Positions 45,044 through 53,071 of a stretch of DNA of 64,000 nt are shown here, piece by piece. This DNA is from JAIRVZ01 sp031553755 (GTDB taxonomy: Bacteria; Bacteroidota; Bacteroidia; Bacteroidales; Azobacteroidaceae), in NCBI GenBank assembly GCA_031553755.1, contig JAVBKZ010000068.1, positions 4,673 through 68,672 on the forward strand. The letters are read 5' to 3'. The notes beneath the pieces are model-generated. The model had not been told where the DNA came from. It worked only from the letters and a program-made list of their open reading frames with translations, and ran no database searches. The translations under genes were made by a program, and so were the position numbers. Within the stretch, counting starts at the first letter, position 1. The number at the start of each line of letters is the position of its first letter.

Positions 45044-45835
45044 TTATTCCATGTCTTTATAAGCGCTGAGTCTCATCAGCATTTCATCAAAATCTACTTG
45101 ATGTGCATCAAATTCCGGGCCATCTACGCAAACGAATTTTGTTTTTCCTCCTACAGTAATGCGGCACGCGCCACACATGCCTGTTCCGTCGACCATAATT
45201 GTGTTGAGAGAAGCAACGGTAGGTACATCATATTTTTTTGTCAAAAGCGTTACGAATTTCATCATGATAGCCGGTCCGATAGTAACACACAGATTTACTT
45301 TTTCACGTTGAATTATTTCTTCAACACCATTAGTAACCAATCCTTTCTGGCCGTAAGAACCATCATCGGTCATGATAATCACTTCGTCTGATAATTCTTT
45401 CATTTCTTTCTCTAAAATGACAAGTTCTTTGGTTCGTGCGGCTAAAACGGTAATTACTTTATTTCCGGCAGCTTTCATCGCATCAACTATAGGTAGCATC
45501 GGGGCGGTTCCTACACCTCCACAAGCGCATACGACTGTCCCGAAATTTTCGATATGGGTGGCTTTTCCTAAAGGACCAACTAAATCGGTGATATAATCTC
45601 CTTCGTTCAGGGCGCATATTTTTTTAGAAGAACCTCCAACGGCTTGAATGACTAAAGTGATTGTTCCTTTATCTTTATTGGCAGACGCGATGGTCAAAGG
45701 AATACGTTCTCCATATTTACCAATTTTTACGATAACAAAGTGCCCCGCTTTCCTTGATTTGGCAATTAAAGGGGTTTCTACTTCAAATTTAACTACGTTT
45801 TCGGAGAGATACTCCTTTTTTACGATTTTATTCAT
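45044..45835 (-). CDS. nfnA: NfnA: ferredoxin-NAD(P)+ reductase-like small subunit
   Basis: A 263-residue protein with an FNR-like fold: FAD domain (GHFVIVKIGKYGERIPLTIASA), the NAD-binding domain with VVCACGGVGTAPMLPIV (about 95-112), and a C-terminal [2Fe-2S] site (DGTGMCGACRITVGGKTKFVCVDGPEFDAHQVDF, about 217-250). This is the dihydroorotate-dehydrogenase electron-transfer/NfnA arrangement. Together with NfnB it couples NADH and reduced ferredoxin to NADP+ reduction in anaerobes. It is the first gene of the pair. Confidence 0.9.
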   Translation of the reverse strand: MNKIVKKEYLSENVVKFEVETPLIAKSRKAGHFVIVKIGKYGERIPLTIASANKDKGTITLVIQAVGGSSKKICALNEGDYITDLVGPLGKATHIENFGTVVCACGGVGTAPMLPIVDAMKAAGNKVITVLAARTKELVILEKEMKELSDEVIIMTDDGSYGQKGLVTNGVEEIIQREKVNLCVTIGPAIMMKFVTLLTKKYDVPTVASLNTIMVDGTGMCGACRITVGGKTKFVCVDGPEFDAHQVDFDEMLMRLSAYKDME

Positions 45836-46259
45836 TTCAAATTAGTAAACAAGTAGACAAGTAAATGAGTGTACAAATTGATTTTCATAAAAATACAATA
45901 AATAGCAACTTGAATTTATTTACGAATAACATGTCGCTGATTTTTATATTTAGGCTGCAAAATTATATAAATTATATGTATTATAAAGAATTATGTCGAA
46001 AAATGTGATGTTTTATAAATAATTTATACTGATAACTACCGGTTAAACCCTAACTAGGTTTTGAACCCTGTTAGAGTATTTCCAATAATCCTCGTTCCTT
46101 ATCCTTATAAAGACACGAAGCACGTCATTATAAAGACACGGATATCTTATCCCTTGTCGTCAGTTTGAATTGACGGCAAGGGAGGATATTTGAATATTTA
46201 AACACAGAGTTTCACAGAGTAAAACAATACTCCGTGAATAAACTTTTTCCACTCTGCGT
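45836..46259. other. Intergenic region with hairpins
   Basis: Holds the nfn upstream region, a degenerate AACCCTAACTAGGTTTTGAA hairpin (46046-46075), and a stable hairpin with stem CCCTTGTCGTCA / TGACGGCAAGGG (46152-46183). No gene visible. Copy 4 of the CACAGAG repeat begins at 46200. Confidence 0.6.
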
Positions 46260-46262
46260 TTG
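46200..46262. repeat. Dispersed CACAGAG / CTCTGTG repeat, copy 4 (inverted)
   Basis: AACACAGAGTTTCACAGAG, TAAAACAATACTCCGTGAATAAAC, CTCTGCGTTT. This is the reverse orientation of copies 1-3. Confidence 0.7.
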
Positions 46263-46318
46263 ATAAAAAATCGAGACAAATTCAGTATCAAATATTTTTC
46301 TGGTAAAAGAAGATTCAT

Positions 46319-46326
46319 TATTTTTG
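46319..46326 (+). promoter_or_regulatory. -7 element before the Rpn-like nuclease gene
   Basis: TATTTTTG, about 53 nt before the ATG at 46380. Confidence 0.5.
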
Positions 46327-46379
46327 CGTTGTTATTTACCGAAACTTACAATTTTATTAACATAAAAACCAAATGTATT

Positions 46380-47279
46380 ATGGCTGAAATTATCAAAACT
46401 AAGTATCTCAATCCTTTAACTGATTTTGGATTCAAACGTATCTTCGGATCGGAAACGAACAAAGAATTGTTGATTAATTTTCTCAATGAATTGATTCAGG
46501 ATCAGGGAAAAATCATCAACCTGAATTACCTGAAAACCGAACAGTTGGGAGAACGGGAAACTGACCGGAAAGCTATTTTCGACATTTATTGCAAAACCGA
46601 CTGTGGCAAATATTTTATAGTTGAATTACAAAGGGTACGTCAAGCGCACTTCAAGGAAAGAAGCATCTATTACTCCACTTTTCCGATTCAATCACAGGCA
46701 AAGAAAGGGAAATGGGATTTTCAATTGAGTGCTGTTTATACAATATCTATTGTAGATTTTATCTTGTTTGATAAGAATGAATATTATTTCCACGATGTGA
46801 TGCTGATAGAAAAACAAACGGGCGAAGTGTTTTATGACAAACTGGTTTACAAATATTTGGAGTTGCCAAAATTCAATAAAAAATTAGACGAACTTACAAC
46901 AAATTTCGACCGTTGGATGTATTTATTAAAGGAGTTGCCCTCATTTGAAAACCGTCCTCCGGAATTGCAAGGAAGAGTTTTCGACACTTTATTCCGGGCA
47001 GTCGAGATTTCACAATTAACGACAAAAGAAATGGAAGAATACAAGAAAAGTGTAACAGAATACGCCGATGTTCAGGACGCCATGCTTTATGCCAGAGAAG
47101 AAGGGTTTTCTGAAGGTGTAGAGAAAGGGCGTGAAGAGGGTGTAGAAAAAGGTAGAGAGGAAGGAGAAGTCCAAAAAAGTTTAGAAATAGCGAAAAACTG
47201 TTTGAAAAAAGGGTTTTCCATAGAAACGATTGCTGAAATTACAGGTTTATCTCCGATGCAGATTGAATCGTTAAAATAA
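46380..47279 (+). CDS. Rpn family PD-(D/E)XK nuclease / putative transposase
   Basis: A 299-residue protein from ATG 46380 (MAEIIKTKYLNPLTDFGFKRIFG). The 40 in-frame codons upstream have no family match and contain the promoter. The start is the classic Rpn/PDDEXK_2 family N-terminus (TIGR01784-type). The nuclease core is DRKAIFDIYCKTDCGKYFIVELQ (D...E-L-Q, about 53-75). The C-terminus has Gly/Glu-rich repeats (EGVEKGREEGVEKGREEGE) and a helix-turn-helix-like end (FSIETIAEITGLSPMQIE). E. coli relatives promote RecA-independent recombination. It is common and multicopy in Bacteroidetes. Confidence 0.88.
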   Translation: MAEIIKTKYLNPLTDFGFKRIFGSETNKELLINFLNELIQDQGKIINLNYLKTEQLGERETDRKAIFDIYCKTDCGKYFIVELQRVRQAHFKERSIYYSTFPIQSQAKKGKWDFQLSAVYTISIVDFILFDKNEYYFHDVMLIEKQTGEVFYDKLVYKYLELPKFNKKLDELTTNFDRWMYLLKELPSFENRPPELQGRVFDTLFRAVEISQLTTKEMEEYKKSVTEYADVQDAMLYAREEGFSEGVEKGREEGVEKGREEGEVQKSLEIAKNCLKKGFSIETIAEITGLSPMQIESLK

Positions 47280-47342
47280 TCCTCCCTAACTCGTTTGTCG
47301 ATATATTTAACAACGAATTTGTCTTGACTTCAATAAAAAAAT

Positions 47343-47366
47343 CCCCGAAGCAACAACTCTTCGGGG
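47343..47366 (-). terminator. Terminator of small-peptide gene B
   Basis: CCCCGAAG / CTTCGGGG stem with the T-run on the minus strand (AAAAAAAT at 47335-47342). The same stem as copy A. Confidence 0.9.
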
Positions 47367-47488
47367 AAACACACTATATTTAATTAATAATTAACAATGG
47401 AGAGTGGAAAATGGAGAATTTTAATATCCTCTAAATATCTTAAAAACAATGAATATCTTAATATCAACCAATACCTATTAATATCTTT

Positions 47489-47635
47489 TTATTGTAGGAT
47501 CGTAACCAAATTACCCATGAAGTGAGAAACTACCGCGTATCCTATAAGTAAAAACATAAAAGCGAAAACTTTGATTTGTCCGTTGATTCTTTTTTGATTT
47601 TCGTTGTTGCTGTTGTTGTTAATTGTTGCGTTCAT
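47489..47635 (-). CDS. 48-aa single-span membrane peptide, copy B
   Basis: The peptide begins MNATINNNSNNENQKRINGQ and continues through a single hydrophobic helix (VFAFMFLLIGYAVVSHFMG) to the tail NLVTILQ. It is identical to copy A apart from an inserted residue in the Asn run, K-T to K-V and S to F in the membrane segment. I take the ATG at 47635 because it aligns with copy A; an in-frame extension upstream to 47758 would run through the promoter. The role is unknown. Position near the Rpn-like nuclease and hipBA. Confidence 0.75.
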   Translation of the reverse strand: MNATINNNSNNENQKRINGQIKVFAFMFLLIGYAVVSHFMGNLVTILQ

Positions 47636-47684
47636 GTTGTTTAATTTTTTAATTGTTGCGTGTGTTTGTTGTTTAATTACAATG

Positions 47685-47692
47685 CAAATGTA
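47685..47692 (-). promoter_or_regulatory. -7 element of small-peptide gene B
   Basis: CAAATGTA on plus, that is TACATTTG on minus; the flanking CCGGTTTGGAATTC is shared with copy A. Confidence 0.65.
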
Positions 47693-47936
47693 CGGCTGAA
47701 TTCCAAACCGGAAGAATAATTGTTTTAATAAATAAAAATAATTACTATTCGTTAACAAATACTGAATTTTAACACCTATATTTTAATTAATTTTTTACAA
47801 AATTCAGGAAAATAATAGAAAATATAGGAAATTAGGAGAAGTTACAAAGAGTTAGGGGAAATAATATGAATGTTTTTTACATTTACAAAGTTGACTGATT
47901 CTTTAGGCTGCTTTAAATAAAGATTAAACGCGGAAA

Positions 47937-47967
47937 TTGCAAAAAATGATAATTTTTCCTACCTTTG
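47937..47967 (+). promoter_or_regulatory. Promoter of hipBA
   Basis: TTGC at 47937-47940, 19-nt spacer, TACCTTTG at 47960-47967. Directly after it are GTGTAAAAACAC and two TTAATGTA repeats (47990-48011), a likely site for HipB autorepression (inference). Confidence 0.7.
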
Positions 47968-48013
47968 TAATTGTGTAAAAACACATAATTAATGTAGTTT
48001 TATTAATGTAATT

Positions 48014-48331
48014 ATGAATATTAACGCAATTATAAATAAATCTCCAGATGCAATTTTAGATGGAATTGCTGAAAGAGTTAAAGATAGAAGACTTGAACAA
48101 AATCTGACACAAAAAGCTTTTGCTAAACGTGTCGGCGTTGGCTATGATGTCTATCGTAAATTTGAAAACACAGGAGAAATCACTCTTCGCAACTTGGTTT
48201 TATGCGCTATTGCTTTAGATGATGTGGAAAATTTTGTGGAACTGTTTACAAAAAAATCATATCAAAGCATTGATGAACTATTGAAAACTCAGGAACTCAA
48301 AAAGAGAAAGAGAGGAACTCGTAGTGAATAA
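48014..48331 (+). CDS. hipB: HipB-like antitoxin, XRE family regulator
   Basis: A 105-residue DNA-binding protein with a Cro/CI-type helix-turn-helix: RVKDRRLEQNLTQKAFAKRVGVGYDVYRKFENTGEITLRNLV (about 22-63). The acidic C-terminal half ends in a Lys/Arg-rich tail (ELKKRKRGTRSE). It overlaps the next gene by 8 nt and precedes it, the standard antitoxin-toxin order. It would bind HipA and repress its own promoter. Confidence 0.87.
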   Translation: MNINAIINKSPDAILDGIAERVKDRRLEQNLTQKAFAKRVGVGYDVYRKFENTGEITLRNLVLCAIALDDVENFVELFTKKSYQSIDELLKTQELKKRKRGTRSE

Positions 48332-49409
48332 ATTGAAAGTCATCGAAGTTTTTATGAACAGCATAAAAATTGGAAGAATTGCCACAACTCCCGATTTTCT
48401 TTGCGCATTTGAATATGATGCTGATTATTTATCATCCGGCAGCTCCATTTCTCCGTTTAATCTACCTCTCAAACCTGAAGTATTTATAGCCAAACGTACT
48501 CCTTTTAACGGTGGATTTGGGGTATTTGATGATAGTTTACCTGACGGTTGGGGAAACCTCATCCTTGACAGATATCTTAAAAGTAAAGGCATTGATCCGA
48601 ACAAACTCACTCTTCTTCAAAGATTGGCTTTAGTTGGCAATACAGGGCGAGGCGCTTTAGAATACCAACCGGATTATAGTGAATCTTCTTCTGATGAAAT
48701 TATTGATTTTGACAATTTGGCTAATGAAGCGGAAAAAATTCTTACAACTGATTATGAAGGAGAATCTCTCGATACTTTGTATAAATTTGGAGGCTCTTCC
48801 GGTGGCGCAAGACCAAAAGTATTTGTAAAAATTGATGGCAAAGAATGGCTTGTCAAGTTTAAATCTACAATTGACCCAATAGATGCAGGGAAAATAGAAT
48901 ATGAATATTCTCTATTAGCAAAAAAATGCGGTATCAATATGCCTGAAACAAGCTTGTTTGAAGGAAAGTATTTCGGAGTAGAACGATTCGATAGAACTCT
49001 ACGTGGAAAAATTCATACCATAAGCGCGGCTGGGTTGCTGAATGCCGATTACAGAGTACCAAGCCTTGATTATGGCGACTTATTACAACTGTGTCATATC
49101 CTGACAAAAAACATGGAAGAGGTTTACATGCTTTTCCGTCAAATGGTGTTTAATATAGCCATCAAGAATCGTGATGACCATGTAAAAAACTTTTCATTCC
49201 AACTGCTTAACGGAGAGTGGAAGCTTTCTCCTGCATACGACCTTCTGCCAAGTAATGGTTTTAATGGATTCCATACAACAACTGTCAATAATAATGGCGA
49301 ACCTACTACAAATGATATAATGGCTGTAGCGGCAAAAGTCGGTCTGAATAAACAACGGGCAACAGAAATAATGCTAGAAATAAATACGATTGTTGGAGAG
49401 TATAAATAA
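48324..49409 (+). CDS. hipA: HipA-like serine/threonine kinase toxin
   Basis: A 361-residue protein with GTG start at 48324, overlapping hipB. N-terminal HipA domain: PDGWGNLILDRYLKSKGI and LALVGNTGRGALEYQP. The kinase core has a Gly-rich loop (LYKFGGSSGGARPKVFVK, about 152-169), a catalytic/metal block (NRDDHVKNFSF, the D-H-x-K-N motif, about 283-293) and YDLLPSNGF (about 308-316). HipA kinases phosphorylate glutamyl-tRNA synthetase in E. coli and inhibit growth; targets vary in homologues. It is shorter than E. coli HipA (440) and belongs to the Bacteroidetes short type. The pair with hipB forms a type II toxin-antitoxin module. Confidence 0.87.
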   Translation: MNKLKVIEVFMNSIKIGRIATTPDFLCAFEYDADYLSSGSSISPFNLPLKPEVFIAKRTPFNGGFGVFDDSLPDGWGNLILDRYLKSKGIDPNKLTLLQRLALVGNTGRGALEYQPDYSESSSDEIIDFDNLANEAEKILTTDYEGESLDTLYKFGGSSGGARPKVFVKIDGKEWLVKFKSTIDPIDAGKIEYEYSLLAKKCGINMPETSLFEGKYFGVERFDRTLRGKIHTISAAGLLNADYRVPSLDYGDLLQLCHILTKNMEEVYMLFRQMVFNIAIKNRDDHVKNFSFQLLNGEWKLSPAYDLLPSNGFNGFHTTTVNNNGEPTTNDIMAVAAKVGLNKQRATEIMLEINTIVGEYK

Positions 49410-49504
49410 TTAGCACACAAAATACACGGAATATACGGAAAATATAGATTTTTATATTTTTACGATGTTTTTATAATTAGCAATATAAAAATTATCAGAT
49501 TGTG

Positions 49505-49541
49505 TTATTCAGTATAATCTGTGTAATCCGTGTGCTTCGAG
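49505..49541. repeat. AATCTGTGTAATCCGTGTG-type repeat
   Basis: TTCAGTATAATCTGTG...ATCCGTGTGCTTCGAG is related to 35085-35128 (AATCAGTATATTCCGTG...ATCCGTGTGCTT). Short intergenic repeats. Confidence 0.5.
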
Positions 49542-49573
49542 TTCCTTTTTAGACAGCCTCTTGGAAAATAATG

Positions 49574-49780
49574 CTATTTTACAACCACTTTTTGGCTTTC
49601 GCTATTTATTCTCACAATATATACGCCTTTACGCAACGAAATTTCTGTATTTTCTTCAATCATAGATTGATATACCATTTGACCGGAAAGATTATAAACT
49701 GATATAGGTGTTTGTATTTTTGTTTCAATAATAATTCCATTAGAATTAGATTGAATAGAAATATTATCTTGGTCAATCAT
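49574..49780 (-). pseudogene. Orphan T9SS type A sorting domain fragment
   Basis: A 68-residue frame matching only the C-terminal sorting domain of type IX secretion cargo: ISVYNLSGQMVYQS, TEISLRKGVYIVRINSESQKVVVK. Reading upstream reaches a stop within about 35 codons, with no attached passenger domain. It looks like the tail of a deleted secreted protein, or a misplaced domain left next to the lipoprotein gene at 49875. Confidence 0.6.
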
Positions 49781-49874
49781 ATTGATTGAGCTTATATCTT
49801 CTTCGATGATATTTTTATTTATAAAAAGAAAAGCCGAAAATTCAATCCGACTTCTCCCGAATTAATGCGATTTG

Positions 49875-51152
49875 TTAAAAAGCCCGGACGGCACGAACTC
49901 TATAAGTCATACCCTTATAGCTGTCGTTGCCGTAGCAGTACTGAATGCCATTATAGAAGTTCTGAGACCAAGCGTGCTTATTAGCGTACTCAGACGAACT
50001 CCAGTAATGAGCGTTTGTTAATTGAACTTCTCCGCAATTCATCAGAGTTGTATTTACTGTTGATTTATTGGTATACAAATCATTTAATTCGTTTTCAGCC
50101 GGAAGATACCATCCGGAAATACCATTCACATTGAAATCGTTACACCATTTGAATGCGGGATAGTTACTTTCCCAATTGGATATCTTTTTTATGGTGTTCA
50201 TATTATTCATTCCGTTTGCAATATCTGTACAACTTGTATTATCATAATATACGGTAGACCATACTGCATATGTTTCTTCCAAAGATACGATCATACCATG
50301 AGTTCCATTATCTGAAATTTTATATACAACCCCAGAAACTCCATTTTCGGAATAAAGACTACCTATAACATAAGGTGCAGATGTTGTTAACGAAGCCTGC
50401 TCTACTTCAATCTTCTTTTGCTTTTCATTTGCTTGTATAACAATGTTTCCTTTCCTTTTTAAATATTCATTTTTCGATACTGAAACAGAAAGCGTATTGT
50501 TATTTTTAGTAATATTTACCCATGAACAATCGCAAGAATATGTCCAACCGGAAGCCTCTGTTGTTATAGTAATGCTCTGCGTATTTTGATCTTTCGTAAA
50601 CGATAGAAAATCGTTAGATACCTTTAATGTAGTCGGCTCAAACGGATATTGATATTTAACTTTTGCTCCCATAATTCCACCGAAAGTACTGACTATCGTT
50701 TCTGAAATATAAAGACGGACATATAATAGAGGAGATGACAAAGAACCACCTTCAAATTTGACAATATAACCATGACCCGTTTCACAAGCTACTGTTTTGT
50801 TAGATGATTGAGGAACAGTATATCCTTCTTGGGGAATATTGGTAATATTTCCTAATCCGGACATAACGCCTAAATCGCAGATAGAAACTTTTGAAGCATA
50901 ATATGTAGAAATAAAAAAATTATCTGGCCCGGTCCACCAAATATAACCGGATGTACTATTAAAATTATTTATTTCAATTTTTGTATTCTCCGAAATATTT
51001 GCCGTAATGGTGCCTACCGGATCACTAATAGGTTTATTAGGATCTGTAATAATTGGAATACCGGAATCTTCGGAAGATTCATCATCGCCACAACTAATAG
51101 TAAGCAATACAGTTGCTACCATTAAAAATAAAAAAAACTTTTTCTTTTTCAT
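49875..51152 (-). CDS. Lipoprotein with BACON domain and C-type-lectin-like variable end
   Basis: A 425-residue lipoprotein (MKKKKFFLFLMVATVLLTISC, lipobox LTISC). A BACON-like domain spans about residues 170-250 (SITITTEASGWTYSCDCSWVNI). The C-terminal domain (about 265-425) is of the DUF1566/FGE-like paralogous type: WYLPAENELNDLY, HYWSSSEYANKHAWSQNF, then YRVRAVRAF. This fold is the one used by diversity-generating retroelement target proteins. In the last 40 codons, the codons for Y-C-Y-G-N-D-S (seven in a row) all end in C, unlike the rest of this AT-rich gene, and each can arise from AAC by change of adenines only. No reverse transcriptase or template repeat was found in the window. Confidence 0.75.
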   Translation of the reverse strand: MKKKKFFLFLMVATVLLTISCGDDESSEDSGIPIITDPNKPISDPVGTITANISENTKIEINNFNSTSGYIWWTGPDNFFISTYYASKVSICDLGVMSGLGNITNIPQEGYTVPQSSNKTVACETGHGYIVKFEGGSLSSPLLYVRLYISETIVSTFGGIMGAKVKYQYPFEPTTLKVSNDFLSFTKDQNTQSITITTEASGWTYSCDCSWVNITKNNNTLSVSVSKNEYLKRKGNIVIQANEKQKKIEVEQASLTTSAPYVIGSLYSENGVSGVVYKISDNGTHGMIVSLEETYAVWSTVYYDNTSCTDIANGMNNMNTIKKISNWESNYPAFKWCNDFNVNGISGWYLPAENELNDLYTNKSTVNTTLMNCGEVQLTNAHYWSSSEYANKHAWSQNFYNGIQYCYGNDSYKGMTYRVRAVRAF

Positions 51153-51244
51153 AAAAATTGTATAGTATGTGTGCCTCCCGTCCCCAAGTCAGCGGGTTAG
51201 TTATTTAAAATGCAAAAAACGTGGGACTTTAACTTTTTCTATTT

Positions 51245-51360
51245 GTTACTGAGGTCTTCGACTACCTAACTGCCAAATAAATGAGTAAAGCCCACGTATT
51301 TCTACGTGAGCGTTCTCGCTTTACTCTTGGCAGTTCTTGAAAGGTCGAAGTTTCAGTAAC
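51245..51360 (-). ncRNA. Strongly structured 5' leader of the lipoprotein gene
   Basis: Four nested helices are visible: GTTACTGA 51245-51252 with TCAGTAAC 51353-51360; CTTCGAC 51256-51262 with GTCGAAG 51344-51350; AACTGCCAA 51268-51276 with TTGGCAGTT 51327-51335; GAGTAAAGC 51283-51291 with GCTTTACTC 51318-51326; and the tip CACGTA / TACGTG. It lies 93 nt before the lipoprotein ATG. It may be a regulatory RNA element or a cruciform of a mobile element; I do not recognise a known family. Confidence 0.65.
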
Positions 51361-51502
51361 CAGAATAAAAGCTAACGCTTTTTTTAATATGTACTTCCAA
51401 ATACACAACGCTTTGTATTTTTAGAATTGTTGCAAATGTATAAATTTTAATGCACAATTATGTAACTATTTAAAAATTTCAATTTGATATATCAATGTTT
51501 TT

Positions 51503-51606
51503 TAACCACATAAGGCACATAAGATTTTAGACAAAAGAATAAAGACAAAAAGACAAGTCTTTTAATCTAAATCTATCTTCTTTGTTCTATAAATCTTTAT
51601 TCTCAT
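51503..51606. repeat. CCACATAAGGCACATAAG element, copy 2
   Basis: About 100 bp nearly identical to 6308-6425 (AACCACATAAGGCACATAAG, TTTTAGACAAAAGAA, TCTTCTTTGTTCTATAAATC), without the inverted right end. Confidence 0.75.
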
Positions 51607-51608
51607 AA

Positions 51609-51646
51609 TAATTGAGAGTGGAGAGTGGAGAGTGGAGAATTGAGAG
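51609..51646. repeat. Intergenic GAGAGTGGA tandem tract
   Basis: Several copies of GAGAGTG, the complement of the CACTCTC heptamer found in the GT4 gene; another short run is at 51779-51801. Confidence 0.8.
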
Positions 51647-51647
51647 T

Positions 51648-51775
51648 GAATGCCATTGCGACTGCGAGCGAAGAAGCGTGAGGGATTGTAGTGGAAAGCC
51701 CGGAATGAGCGGAGCGAATGAGGACTTGTAACGGAAAGCACGACCCGAACGTGAGTGAGGGGCACGCCCAAAAGA
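51648..51775. repeat. GC-rich intergenic element
   Basis: A 128-bp block much richer in G and C than its surroundings (GACTGCGAGCGAAGAAGCG, GGAATGAGCGGAGCGAATGAG, GTGAGTGAGGGGCACGCCC), enclosed by GAGAGTGGA tracts. It has internal near-repeats (GTGGAAAGCCCG, ACGGAAAGCACG). It looks like a dispersed non-coding element. Confidence 0.6.
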
Positions 51776-51828
51776 ATGGAGAATTGAGAGTGGAGAGTTG
51801 AGAATGAGGAGGAAGAGTGAAAAAGTTG

Positions 51829-51836
51829 TATCTTTG
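51829..51836 (+). promoter_or_regulatory. -7 element of ychF
   Basis: TATCTTTG, the perfect Bacteroidetes -7 sequence, with a leader of about 125 nt. Confidence 0.55.
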
Positions 51837-51964
51837 CGGCCGGTTTAAGTGAATAGTGAACCGTTAGGCTTGCTTCGCAAGCAGTGAGAGGTGGATTATA
51901 ACTTTATCGGACTTTCTTTATTATTCACTACCCACTATTCACAAATATATTAAATTACAATAAA

Positions 51965-53068
51965 ATGGCTTTACAATGTGGAATCGTTGGTCTTCCCAAC
52001 GTTGGTAAATCAACTCTTTTCAACTGTCTTTCGAACGCGAAAGCGCAAGCGGCAAATTTTCCTTTTTGCACGATAGAACCTAATGTAGGTGTAATTACTG
52101 TTCCTGATGAACGGTTAAGCAAACTTGCGGAACTCGTTAATCCGCAACGGATTGTTCCGACAACTGTCGAAATTGTCGACATCGCCGGATTGGTAAAAGG
52201 TGCGAGCAAAGGGGAAGGATTGGGGAATAAATTTCTTGCCAACATTCGTGAAACTGATGCTATTTTGCACGTTTTGAGGTGTTTTGACGATGAAAACGTG
52301 ACGCATGTCGATGGTTCTGTTAATCCGGTAAGGGATAAAGAAATTATCGATTACGAATTGCAACTGAAAGACCTTGAAACTGTTGATTCGCGCATCAGTA
52401 AAGTGCAGAAACAAGCGCAGACGGGAGGAGATAAAAACGCTAAAATAATGTATGACGTGTTGATACGTTATAAAGAAGCGTTGGAGCAGGGAAAATCGGC
52501 ACGGACCGTTCAATTCGATAACAAAGAAGATGAAAAAATGGCGCGTGAACTTTTTCTCCTGACTTCAAAACCCGTACTTTATGTTTGCAATGTGGATGAA
52601 GCATCGGCTATTAAAGGAAATAAATATGTGGATATGGTGCGGGAAGCGGCAAAAGAGGAAGAAGCGAATATATTGATTGTCGCGGCTAAAATAGAATCGG
52701 AAATCGCGGAATTTGAAACTTTCGAAGAAAGGGAAATGTTTCTTTCTGAAATAGGTTTAACAGAGTCGGGGGTAAACCGGCTTATCAAAGCGGCGTATAA
52801 ACTTCTTGATTTGGAAACTTATTTTACCGCCGGGGTACAGGAAGTTCGCGCGTGGACGTATCTTAAAGGAAGTAAAGCGCCACAATGCGCGGGTGTTATC
52901 CACACCGATTTCGAAAAAGGATTTATCCGCGCCGAAGTCATCAAATACTTGGAATATATTAAATATGGTTCAGAAGCCGCTTGTAAAGAGGCCGGTAAAA
53001 TAAACATTGAAGGTAAGGAATACGTTGTAGAGGACGGAGATATTATGCATTTCCGTTTTAATGTTTAA
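51965..53068 (+). CDS. ychF: Redox-regulated ATPase YchF (Obg-like)
   Basis: A 367-residue P-loop protein of the OBG/HflX class. G1: GIVGLPNVGKSTLFN (about 6-20); G2 region NFPFCTIEPNVGVI; G3: VDIAGLVKGASKGEGLGNKFL (D-I-A-G, about 70-73); the NKxE-type base motif is replaced as in YchF, giving ATP preference. The C-terminal TGS domain (about 280-365) ends VEDGDIMHFRFNV. It is universal and associates with ribosomes and the stress response. It precedes a DUF3078 gene by 3 nt. Confidence 0.95.
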   Translation: MALQCGIVGLPNVGKSTLFNCLSNAKAQAANFPFCTIEPNVGVITVPDERLSKLAELVNPQRIVPTTVEIVDIAGLVKGASKGEGLGNKFLANIRETDAILHVLRCFDDENVTHVDGSVNPVRDKEIIDYELQLKDLETVDSRISKVQKQAQTGGDKNAKIMYDVLIRYKEALEQGKSARTVQFDNKEDEKMARELFLLTSKPVLYVCNVDEASAIKGNKYVDMVREAAKEEEANILIVAAKIESEIAEFETFEEREMFLSEIGLTESGVNRLIKAAYKLLDLETYFTAGVQEVRAWTYLKGSKAPQCAGVIHTDFEKGFIRAEVIKYLEYIKYGSEAACKEAGKINIEGKEYVVEDGDIMHFRFNV

Positions 53069-53071
53069 TTT

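Larger units (their letters stand above)
47339..47810 (-). repeat. Duplicated small-peptide cassette, copy B (inverted)
   Basis: Inverted copy of 17981-18509: upstream sequence, -7 element, 48-codon gene, TTAATATCTT-type trailing sequence, terminator. Shorter trailing spacer than copy A. Confidence 0.85.

Noticed and set aside
47085..47175. Repeated GGTGTAGAGAAAGGGCGTGAAG-like sequence
   Set aside because: It codes the EGVEKGREEG repeats of the Rpn-like protein, a normal feature of that family.
48000..52000. Reverse transcriptase or template repeat for a diversity-generating retroelement
   Set aside because: No frame with RT motifs and no second copy of the 49875-50020 sequence was seen in the window, so only a target protein is proposed.
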